Part shown: positions 1-6,062 of the stretch, in pieces | Numbering within the stretch: position 1 is the stretch's first letter | Layout: every line of letters begins with the position of its first letter | DNA from: Clostridia bacterium | GTDB lineage: Bacteria > Bacillota > Clostridia > Christensenellales > UBA1242 | Direction of reading: 5' to 3' | Length of the DNA: 26,020 nucleotides | Assembly: GCA_900753315.1 (NCBI GenBank) | Contig: CAADYP010000005.1 | Location: forward strand, 1 to 26,020 | Notes under the pieces: generated by a model | The model's database searches: none | Told to the model about the DNA's origin: nothing | What the model saw: the letters and a program-made list of their open reading frames with translations, nothing else | Position numbers and translations under genes: made by a program

Positions 1-2
1 AT

Positions 3-1079
3 CGCACTGGCGACAAATGGTGCATTTATCCTATGTATGACTTTGCTCACCCACTTGAAGACGCTATGGAAGGCGTAACATTCAGTCTTTGTGACATGAG
101 CTTTGAAGACCACCGCCCACTTTATAACTGGGTTTTGGAAAAAGGTTGGAAAAAGCCATATCCACCAAGACAAATCGAATTTGCAAAACTCAATCTTGAA
201 AATGTTTTACTTGGAAAAAGATACTTGAAAATGCTTGTAAATGAAAAGAAAGTTGTTGGTTGGGACGACCCTAGATTTTTGACAATTGTTGGAATGAAAA
301 GACGTGGTTACACAGCAACAGGCATCAAAGATTTCATCAGAAGCGCCGGCGTAACAAAAGCAGACAGTGTTATTCCATTGTCAGCACTTGACTATCACAT
401 CAGAAACGACCTCAACATGGTTGCAACTCGTGCAATGGTTGTTTTAGACCCATTGAAAGTTGTCATCACAAACTATGAAGGAAGTGAAGAAATCGAAATT
501 GACAACAATCCAAACTTGGAAAATGGTGGAAAACACAAAGCGTTGTTTAGCAAAGAAATTTATATTGAAAACGAAGATTTCAGCCTCAACCCACCACCAA
601 AATACAATCGTCTTGTTGAAGGCGGAATTGTAAGACTTAAAGGTGCATACATCATCAAATGTAACAAAGTCATCTTCAAAGAAAACGGCGAAATTGATCA
701 TTTGGAATGTGAATATTTGCCAAACACAAAAAGTGGAAATGACACATCAGGAATCAAATGCAAAGGAACAATCCATTTTGTTTCAGCAGAAAACTGCTTT
801 GAAGTAACAATCAGAAATTTTAAAAATTTGATTAAAGATGAATACATCGACCCAATCAAATCATTGTCAGAAGGAGTAACTTTGGACGAACTCCTTACAC
901 CAAATTCAATGACAGAAAGCAAAGCCTTGGCAGAAAACTTTTTGAAAAATGCAAAAGTTGAAGATAAATTCCAATTTATGAGAAAAGGATATTATTGTGT
1001 TGATAAGGATTCTACAAAAGACAATATGATTTTCAACTACACAATTTCATTGAAAGATGGATTTAAAGTTTCAAAATAA
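3..1079 (+). CDS. glnS: Glutaminyl-tRNA synthetase, C-terminal part (5' truncated)
   Basis: Charges tRNA-Gln with glutamine in the cytoplasm. The frame is open from the left edge, so the start and the HIGH motif lie outside the window; 358 residues are visible of a family that is usually about 550. Seen: the end of the class I catalytic domain (IYPMYDFAHPLEDAMEG, then GWDDPRFLTIVGMKRRGYT), which closely matches bacterial GlnRS, and the C-terminal beta-barrel anticodon-binding region (RLKGAYIIKCN, FQFMRKGYYCVDKDST, ending in YTISLKDGF). The loop that is normally a KMSKS-type VMSKR reads VLLGKR here (204-221). Having GlnRS rather than only the transamidation route is known in part of the Clostridia but is not universal in Bacillota. 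A strong terminator follows directly. The alternative, a non-discriminating GluRS, is unlikely given the GlnRS-type barrel signatures. Confidence 0.95.
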   Translation, partial: RTGDKWCIYPMYDFAHPLEDAMEGVTFSLCDMSFEDHRPLYNWVLEKGWKKPYPPRQIEFAKLNLENVLLGKRYLKMLVNEKKVVGWDDPRFLTIVGMKRRGYTATGIKDFIRSAGVTKADSVIPLSALDYHIRNDLNMVATRAMVVLDPLKVVITNYEGSEEIEIDNNPNLENGGKHKALFSKEIYIENEDFSLNPPPKYNRLVEGGIVRLKGAYIIKCNKVIFKENGEIDHLECEYLPNTKSGNDTSGIKCKGTIHFVSAENCFEVTIRNFKNLIKDEYIDPIKSLSEGVTLDELLTPNSMTESKALAENFLKNAKVEDKFQFMRKGYYCVDKDSTKDNMIFNYTISLKDGFKVSK

Positions 1080-1091
1080 GAAAAATAATCA

Positions 1092-1121
1092 AAAAAATCA
1101 TGAGAAATTCATGATTTTTTT
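1092..1121 (+). terminator. Rho-independent terminator of glnS
   Basis: A 12-bp stem (AAAAAATCATGA paired with TCATGATTTTTT) with a 5-nt loop starts 12 bases after the glnS stop codon. The T-tract is part of the stem, as in the other terminators of this window. Confidence 0.85.
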
Positions 1122-1147
1122 ATTCAACTTAAAAAATCGGCAATTTG

Positions 1148-1177
1148 TTGGACAATTTGAGCAAAAATGTTTATAAT
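1148..1177 (+). promoter_or_regulatory. Promoter of the membrane-protein gene at 1184, probably leaderless
   Basis: TTGGAC (1148-1153), an 18-bp spacer, then a perfect TATAAT (1172-1177). Six bases separate the -10 box from the ATG at 1184, so the predicted transcription start is the A of the start codon. No Shine-Dalgarno sequence precedes that ATG. Confidence 0.6.
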
Positions 1178-1183
1178 AATTCT

Positions 1184-1984
1184 ATGTTATTAACCGCTGT
1201 GATTTGTTTGTTTATAGCAACATTGATTTTGGCAGTCTCATCATGCTTTGTTTTGAAAAACAAAAGCTTGTCTTTTTTGTTGAAAGTTTTTTCGATAGTC
1301 TCACTCACCTGCCTTGCGATCGTTTGTGCAAATTTCAAAAACAACTTTTCTGGCTATGCAATTTTCATCATTTTGGCTTGTTTGCCACAACTTCTCACAT
1401 TGTTTGATTTGAAGGGCTACCTTGAAACAAAAAAAGAAGCATTGAAACAAGCAGAAATTGAAAATTCTCAACCAAAAGAAGTCACAGAATCAGATAAAAT
1501 TGATGATTTTGACAGCTTTGACATAACAGAACTTTCTCAAAATGAAGAAAAGCCTAAAAAAGAGAAAAAATCAAACACTCGTCTTCTTGAAAGTAATGGA
1601 ACTCTTCTTTGCAGTATAGCATTTTTGTTGACATCCGTTTGCTTTGGGTTGTCTGCACTTTATATTGGCAAAGAGACATTTTATGGGCTTCTTCTTGGAG
1701 TTGCACTTGCTTTTGCAATGACCTTTTTGCTTTTAATTAGAAAAAAAGAACATAACATCTACGACATAATAGGTATGTTTTTGATTTTCTTGTCTATCGG
1801 CATAATTTTGGGACAAGCTCTCATTGTTTTGCTTTATTCATTTGACCTGACAAACATTTTGTTCTGCCTTGGCATGCTTGTTTATGGTGTATATATTGTT
1901 TTGGATTTGCGCTTGAAAAGCAGATTTGACCATTTGGCTTATTTCGTGGCAATCATGCTTATGCTTATCACTTTGATTGTCTAA
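1184..1984 (+). CDS. Multi-pass membrane protein of unknown function
   Basis: I do not recognise the family. The 266-residue product has about eight hydrophobic segments in two blocks. The first block has about three (starting at MLLTAVICLFIATLILAV). A highly charged, probably cytoplasmic segment rich in E, K, D and S follows (roughly residues 83-138). Then come about five more hydrophobic stretches, the last ending at the C terminus. No catalytic motif stands out. The frame extends upstream to a TTG at 1145, but that codon lies upstream of the likely promoter, so I prefer ATG 1184. The gene appears monocistronic, between the glnS terminator and the terminator shared with the convergent tRNA gene. 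Transporter, cell-envelope and scaffold roles are all possible. Confidence 0.75.
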   Translation: MLLTAVICLFIATLILAVSSCFVLKNKSLSFLLKVFSIVSLTCLAIVCANFKNNFSGYAIFIILACLPQLLTLFDLKGYLETKKEALKQAEIENSQPKEVTESDKIDDFDSFDITELSQNEEKPKKEKKSNTRLLESNGTLLCSIAFLLTSVCFGLSALYIGKETFYGLLLGVALAFAMTFLLLIRKKEHNIYDIIGMFLIFLSIGIILGQALIVLLYSFDLTNILFCLGMLVYGVYIVLDLRLKSRFDHLAYFVAIMLMLITLIV

Positions 1985-2057
1985 TCGAAAATCGCTATTT
2001 CATAAACAAAACATATAAGCACTGTTACCATGTTTTAAATTTAATAAATTACAACAA

Positions 2058-2085
2058 AAAAAACATCTCGTTTGAGATGTTTTTT
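2058..2085. terminator. Bidirectional terminator between the membrane-protein gene and tRNA-fMet
   Basis: A 12-bp stem (AAAAAACATCTC with GAGATGTTTTTT) and GTTT loop. It is A-rich on one side and T-rich on the other, so it can end transcription of the plus-strand gene at 1984 and of the minus-strand tRNA gene. Confidence 0.8.
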
Positions 2086-2091
2086 CTTAAT

Positions 2092-2168
<77 letters not shown>

Positions 2169-2181
2169 TCATCATGCTTGT

Positions 2182-2211
2182 ATTATATTATATTTATACT
2201 CACAATGTCAA
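2182..2211 (-). promoter_or_regulatory. Promoter of tRNA-fMet
   Basis: On the minus strand, a perfect TTGACA (complement of 2206-2211), an 18-bp spacer and a perfect TATAAT (complement of 2182-2187). The tRNA 5' end lies 13 bases beyond the -10 box. Confidence 0.85.
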
Positions 2212-2261
2212 GCGTTTAAACCAGAAATTTTGGTTTTTGTTGTTTTGTGACCTTTAAAGGC

Positions 2262-2291
2262 AAAAAAGAAGCCATTTTTGACTTCTTTTTT
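2262..2291 (-). terminator. Terminator of the fic gene
   Basis: A 10-bp stem (AAAAAAGAAG with CTTCTTTTTT) and a 10-nt loop, just past the fic stop codon on the minus strand, with a T-tract in the transcribed direction. Confidence 0.65.
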
Positions 2292-2315
2292 CTTTTTCTT
2301 CAATAATATTCATTT

Positions 2316-3509
2316 CTAACAAGTTTTGGTTTTCTCAACAATTTTTGGTTTTGGTTGAGTGTTTTCAACTGTCTCTCCATCAACATTTTTTGTTGGCGTT
2401 TGATGTGCTTCAATATAATCTAAACATTCGTCAATTTTGAGTGCACTGTTGTAAACCGCTTTATAGAATATTTCCATCAAATCATCAATCTCATGTTTTT
2501 CAACTGCTTTGTTTATTGCGTCAAAATATTCTTGTGTGTTTTGTTGTCTAACTGAAATTGTAGGCATCTCATTTCTTATCAAAATATAGTTTGTCAAAAT
2601 TCTTCCTGTTCTGCCGTTTCCGTCACCAAATGGATGGATTCTAACATATTCCGCATGGAAAATCGCTGCTTTTTCAATTGGGTGCAAACTGCCACTTTGC
2701 TTTTCATCTGCAAACCAATCTGCCAATGCTTCAAGTCTTGACACAACATCCTTTCCATCAACTGGTGTCCATGGTGCACCGTCAACTCTCGCTCTATCGC
2801 TTCTAAATGGAACCAAATCTGTTCCAGAAAGAAGTGAAGCAACATTTTGAATAACATCAATAAATTCACTCGCAGTGATTTGTCTATTTCCTTTTCTGTC
2901 TTTCTTTGCACACTTATAGATGTATTTAAAAGCAATAAAATGTCTTATTGTCTCAATTTTCAATTTGTGCTGACTTTTCTTTCCTGTAACGACAACACAG
3001 TCATTGTTTTCTGTAATTTGACAAATTTGCCCCAACAGCATTTTGTAATATTCATATTTGTCAAAATCTTGAATTTTTGGATCAACAGCAAACTGTCCAC
3101 GGAGTTTTGTGCGAAAGTCCAACAAATCATAATCAAAATCTTCAAAAATACCTTCGATGGCATTACTTTCACGAGACAAATCCATCCATGCGTTTCTATT
3201 GAAACTCTTGACACCTTCAAGATTATACCCCTCTTCACGCATTCTGGCTTCTCTTTTTGAAATTCGGTTAAGAAGATTGTTGAGTTCGGAGTAATCACGA
3301 TTGTCATAGGCATAATAATTGATTGCGCGGCTATGTGCTTTCGCTTTTGGATTTATCCAATGCAAGTTGTCCTTTTCTGTATATAACTTCCACCCGTCAG
3401 CACTTTTAAGAGCATTTGACACTGCTTCAAAACGGCGCGTAAGTGTCAAAACCAACTGTTCTTCTTCGGTTGCGCGAGGTTGTTTAACTATCATCTTCTT
3501 AAGTTTCAT
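2316..3509 (-). CDS. Fic family protein (class II, AMP-transferase type)
   Basis: Fic enzymes usually transfer AMP from ATP to a hydroxyl side chain of a target protein. The complete active-site motif HPFGDGNGRTGR is at about residues 292-303 of 397, with the catalytic His first. The autoinhibitory motif [S/T]xxxE[G/N] is present upstream as SNAIEG (115-120), which places the protein in class II, where the inhibitory helix is N-terminal in the same chain. A likely substrate-docking flap lies around residues 232-252. The C-terminal 25 residues are polar and look disordered. I chose ATG 3509: a GAAGGGG ribosome site lies 8 bases upstream. The in-frame ATG two codons earlier is too close to that site, and the more distal start at 3584 lies upstream of the promoter. 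No antitoxin gene adjoins it. The gene is divergent from gyrB; GyrB is a known target of some Fic toxins, but its targeting here is inference. Confidence 0.92.
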   Translation of the reverse strand: MKLKKMIVKQPRATEEEQLVLTLTRRFEAVSNALKSADGWKLYTEKDNLHWINPKAKAHSRAINYYAYDNRDYSELNNLLNRISKREARMREEGYNLEGVKSFNRNAWMDLSRESNAIEGIFEDFDYDLLDFRTKLRGQFAVDPKIQDFDKYEYYKMLLGQICQITENNDCVVVTGKKSQHKLKIETIRHFIAFKYIYKCAKKDRKGNRQITASEFIDVIQNVASLLSGTDLVPFRSDRARVDGAPWTPVDGKDVVSRLEALADWFADEKQSGSLHPIEKAAIFHAEYVRIHPFGDGNGRTGRILTNYILIRNEMPTISVRQQNTQEYFDAINKAVEKHEIDDLMEIFYKAVYNSALKIDECLDYIEAHQTPTKNVDGETVENTQPKPKIVEKTKTC

Positions 3510-3531
3510 AACCATATCCCCTTCTCTTTTT

Positions 3532-3560
3532 ATTATGACATCAAAACACTCAAAAGTCAA
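3532..3560 (-). promoter_or_regulatory. Promoter of fic
   Basis: On the minus strand, TTGACT (complement of 3555-3560), a 17-bp spacer and CATAAT (complement of 3532-3537), preceded by TGT as an extended -10. The predicted start near 3525 leaves a short leader with an AGGGG ribosome site before ATG 3509, which rules out the longer reading frame start at 3584. Confidence 0.7.
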
Positions 3561-3603
3561 TAGCAAAATAGTCAATTTATGCAAAGAAATTTCTTGAAAA
3601 GTC

Positions 3604-3633
3604 TTGGTTTTTTTGCCCTATATATGATATAAT
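3604..3633 (+). promoter_or_regulatory. gyrB operon promoter in an AT-alternating tract
   Basis: A weak -35 TTGGTT (3604-3609), an 18-bp spacer and an extended -10 TGATATAAT (3625-3633). A second TATAAT lies at 3642-3647 without a good -35. The stretch 3619-3653 is almost entirely A and T in short alternating runs. The AAAGGA ribosome site (3654-3659) is 12 bases before ATG 3672, a slightly long spacing. Confidence 0.6.
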
Positions 3634-3671
3634 ATAGTATATATAATATATATAAAGGAAATAGTTTAGAT

Positions 3672-5723
3672 ATGGAAACAAATCAAACAGAAAACATGGC
3701 AGAAAACAAGATTGAAAATATGCCAGAAAACCAAACCGAAAATGTTGAATCTTCTCAAAATTTGGAAGAGCAACAACTTGAAAACGAAGAAAAAGAAAAA
3801 CTCTCAAAGAGCGTAAAATATGACGCCAGTGAAATTCAAGTTTTGGAAGGGCTTGAACCTGTTCGTAAGCGTCCTGGCATGTATATCGGCTCTACTGATA
3901 CTCACGGACTCCATCACCTTGTTCAGGAAGTTGTGGACAACTCTATTGATGAAGCATTGGCTGGCTACTGCACTCAAATTGATGTTATCATCAATGCAGA
4001 CGGCTCTTGCTCTGTTGTCGATAATGGTCGTGGTATCCCAACTGGCATCATTCCAAAAGAAGGCAAAAGTGCAGTTGAAGTCGTTTTGACAAAGTTGCAT
4101 GCAGGCGGAAAATTTGGCGGTGAAGGTTACAAGATTTCTGGAGGTCTTCATGGTGTTGGTGTATCCTGTGTAAACGCACTCTCTAAAAAACTTACTGTTG
4201 ATGTTTATCAAAATGGCAAACATCACTTTATTGAGTTTGCAAGAGGCCGTTCACTCGCACCACTCAAAGTCATTGGAAGCACAGATAAAACTGGAACAAC
4301 TGTTACATTCTGGCCAGATCCAGAAATTTTTGAAACCATTGAATTTAATTATGACAACCTTAAAAACCGCTTCCGTGAAATTGCATTCTTAAACAAAGGT
4401 CTTGTCATCACATTAGCTGACAGACGTGAAGGACAAGAAAGAAGTGATAGATTTGAATTTAAGGGCGGAATTGTTGAATTTGTAAACTATCTCAACACAA
4501 ACAAACAAACGCTTTTGTCATACCCTGTTTATTTCAACAAATTCAATCATAATGACAAAGGAGAAGTCATAAACGAAGTCGAAGTATGTTTCCAATACAA
4601 CGACTCATACAACGAAATCATCAACACTTATGCAAACAACATCAACACAGAAGAAGGCGGAACTCACCTTGATGGTTTCAAAAACGCTTTGACAAAAGTT
4701 ATAAACGACTATGCCGTTAAAAACAAAATCATAAAAGAAAACGAAAAATTGTCTGGAGAAGATTGCAGAGAAGGGATCACAGCAGTAATCTCCGTTAAAC
4801 TCCGTGAGCCTCAATTTGAAGGGCAAACAAAGACAAAACTTGGAAACAGCGAAATGAGAACGATTGTTTACAAGGCTATGCAAGAATCCTTTGGGGATTA
4901 TTTGGAAGAGCACCCAAATGAAGCAAGAGAACTCATTATGAAAAGCATCACCGCTCAAAGAGCAAGAGATGCAGCAAGAAATGCGAGAGAACTCACAAGA
5001 AGAAAGAGTGTGCTTGAAAACACAACTCTTCCTGGAAAACTTGCTGATTGCAGTGAAAAAGATAGCAGTCTTTGCGAAATTTATATAGTCGAAGGTGATT
5101 CAGCCGGCGGTTCTGCAAAACAAGGCAGAGACAGAAGATTCCAAGCAATTTTGCCTCTTCGTGGTAAAATTTTGAATGTTGAAAAGGCAAGACTTAACCG
5201 TATTTTGGAAAATGCAGAAATCCGTGCAATGATAACGGCCTTTGGTGCTGGCACAGGAAACGATTTTGATGAAAGCAAACTTCGTTACAACAAAATCATT
5301 TGTATGTCCGATGCCGATGTCGATGGTTCTCACATCAGAATTCTGCTTTTGACATTCTTCTTCCGCTTTATGCGCCCACTTATCGAAAATGGACATGTTT
5401 ATGCGGCACAACCACCTCTTTATAAAGTTACTCGTGGAAAAGAAGAACACTATTTCTATACTGATGACGAACTCAATACTTGGTTTGAAGAAAATGGAAG
5501 AAAGGGCACAACCCTTCAAAGATATAAAGGTCTTGGTGAAATGAACCCAGAACAACTTTGGGAAACAACAATGAACCCAGAACACAGAATCCTTCTTAAA
5601 ATCACAATGGAAGACGCCATCGAAGCAGACAAGCTCTTCAGTCAACTTATGGGTGAAGATCCAGAGCTTAGACGTCAATTTATCGAAGAAAATGCAACTC
5701 TTGTCACAGACCTTGATGTTTAG
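3672..5723 (+). CDS. gyrB: DNA gyrase subunit B
   Basis: ATPase subunit of DNA gyrase, which introduces negative supercoils together with GyrA. The GHKL ATPase domain shows EVVDNSIDEALAG (E86 catalytic base, N90 metal ligand), VVDNGRGIPTG and GGLHGVGVSCVNALS. The TOPRIM domain shows EGDSAGG (474-480) and DADVDGSH (547-554). The C-terminal tail has QRYKGLGEMNPEQLWETTM and ends in FIEENATLVTDLDV. At 683 residues it is about 45 longer than usual. The extra length is an acidic, Asn/Glu-rich N-terminal tail (residues 1-47) holding three eight-residue repeats, and the conserved core starts near KSVKYDASEIQVLEGL. It is the first gene of a four-gene operon. The next gene's AGGAG site overlaps the gyrB stop codon, suggesting coupled translation. 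ParE is less likely because the partner gene encodes a full-length GyrA. Confidence 0.96.
   Translation: METNQTENMAENKIENMPENQTENVESSQNLEEQQLENEEKEKLSKSVKYDASEIQVLEGLEPVRKRPGMYIGSTDTHGLHHLVQEVVDNSIDEALAGYCTQIDVIINADGSCSVVDNGRGIPTGIIPKEGKSAVEVVLTKLHAGGKFGGEGYKISGGLHGVGVSCVNALSKKLTVDVYQNGKHHFIEFARGRSLAPLKVIGSTDKTGTTVTFWPDPEIFETIEFNYDNLKNRFREIAFLNKGLVITLADRREGQERSDRFEFKGGIVEFVNYLNTNKQTLLSYPVYFNKFNHNDKGEVINEVEVCFQYNDSYNEIINTYANNINTEEGGTHLDGFKNALTKVINDYAVKNKIIKENEKLSGEDCREGITAVISVKLREPQFEGQTKTKLGNSEMRTIVYKAMQESFGDYLEEHPNEARELIMKSITAQRARDAARNARELTRRKSVLENTTLPGKLADCSEKDSSLCEIYIVEGDSAGGSAKQGRDRRFQAILPLRGKILNVEKARLNRILENAEIRAMITAFGAGTGNDFDESKLRYNKIICMSDADVDGSHIRILLLTFFFRFMRPLIENGHVYAAQPPLYKVTRGKEEHYFYTDDELNTWFEENGRKGTTLQRYKGLGEMNPEQLWETTMNPEHRILLKITMEDAIEADKLFSQLMGEDPELRRQFIEENATLVTDLDV
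3681..3752 (+). repeat. Three tandem octapeptide repeats in the GyrB N-terminal tail
   Basis: Residues 4-27 of GyrB read as NQTENMAE, NKIENMPE and NQTENVES, that is three in-frame 24-bp units with diverged codons. They lie wholly in the tail that precedes the conserved GyrB core. Confidence 0.75.
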
Positions 5724-5732
5724 GAGAAAAGC

Positions 5733-6062
5733 ATGAGAGACGCACATTATTACAAAGACTTCTTGGACACCTTTGGTGCAGATACACAATTCAATTTTGC
5801 CATTGAAGAAATGAGTGAACTTACAAAAGCTATCTGCAAATACAAACGCAAAATCGAAAACTGTTCACCAGAAGAAAAAGAAAAATTGAGAGAGAACATT
5901 ATTGAAGAAATTGCCGATGTCAAAATTTGTATTGAGGAATTGATTTATATGTTTGACTGTCTAGATGAAGTCACAAAAGTTGAAGATTTTAAACTTGCTC
6001 GCGGTCAAGAAAGAGTGAAAAAACATAATTTAAATTTGCAAATCGAGGGAAAAGATGAGTAA
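5733..6062 (+). CDS. MazG-like nucleotide pyrophosphohydrolase
   Basis: A 109-residue all-alpha protein with the metal-binding pattern of the MazG / HisE-like NTP pyrophosphatase superfamily: E25-E26-x-x-E29 in IEEMSELTKAI, then E59-x-x-D62 in EEIADVKICIEEL. Members hydrolyse nucleoside triphosphates to monophosphate plus pyrophosphate and often act in housecleaning; the substrate cannot be read from the sequence. The length fits a single-domain member. ATG 5733 has AGGAG (5722-5726) six bases upstream, overlapping the gyrB stop. Its own end overlaps the gyrA start by 8 bases. Being wedged between gyrB and gyrA is unusual and suggests co-expression with gyrase. Confidence 0.8.
   Translation: MRDAHYYKDFLDTFGADTQFNFAIEEMSELTKAICKYKRKIENCSPEEKEKLRENIIEEIADVKICIEELIYMFDCLDEVTKVEDFKLARGQERVKKHNLNLQIEGKDE

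Noticed and set aside
1145..1183. TTG start for the membrane protein at 1145
   Set aside because: It has no ribosome site and overlaps the -35 region of the likely promoter; the hydrophobic N terminus begins at ATG 1184.
3510..3584. Longer N terminus for the Fic protein, starting at 3584
   Set aside because: A TTGACT-17-CATAAT promoter lies inside this stretch and a strong ribosome site precedes ATG 3509, so the extra 25 codons are upstream of the transcript.
5100..5789. 229-codon minus-strand frame opposite gyrB
   Set aside because: It is a shadow frame: Cys/Phe-rich, without a ribosome site, and fully antisense to the conserved TOPRIM region of gyrB.
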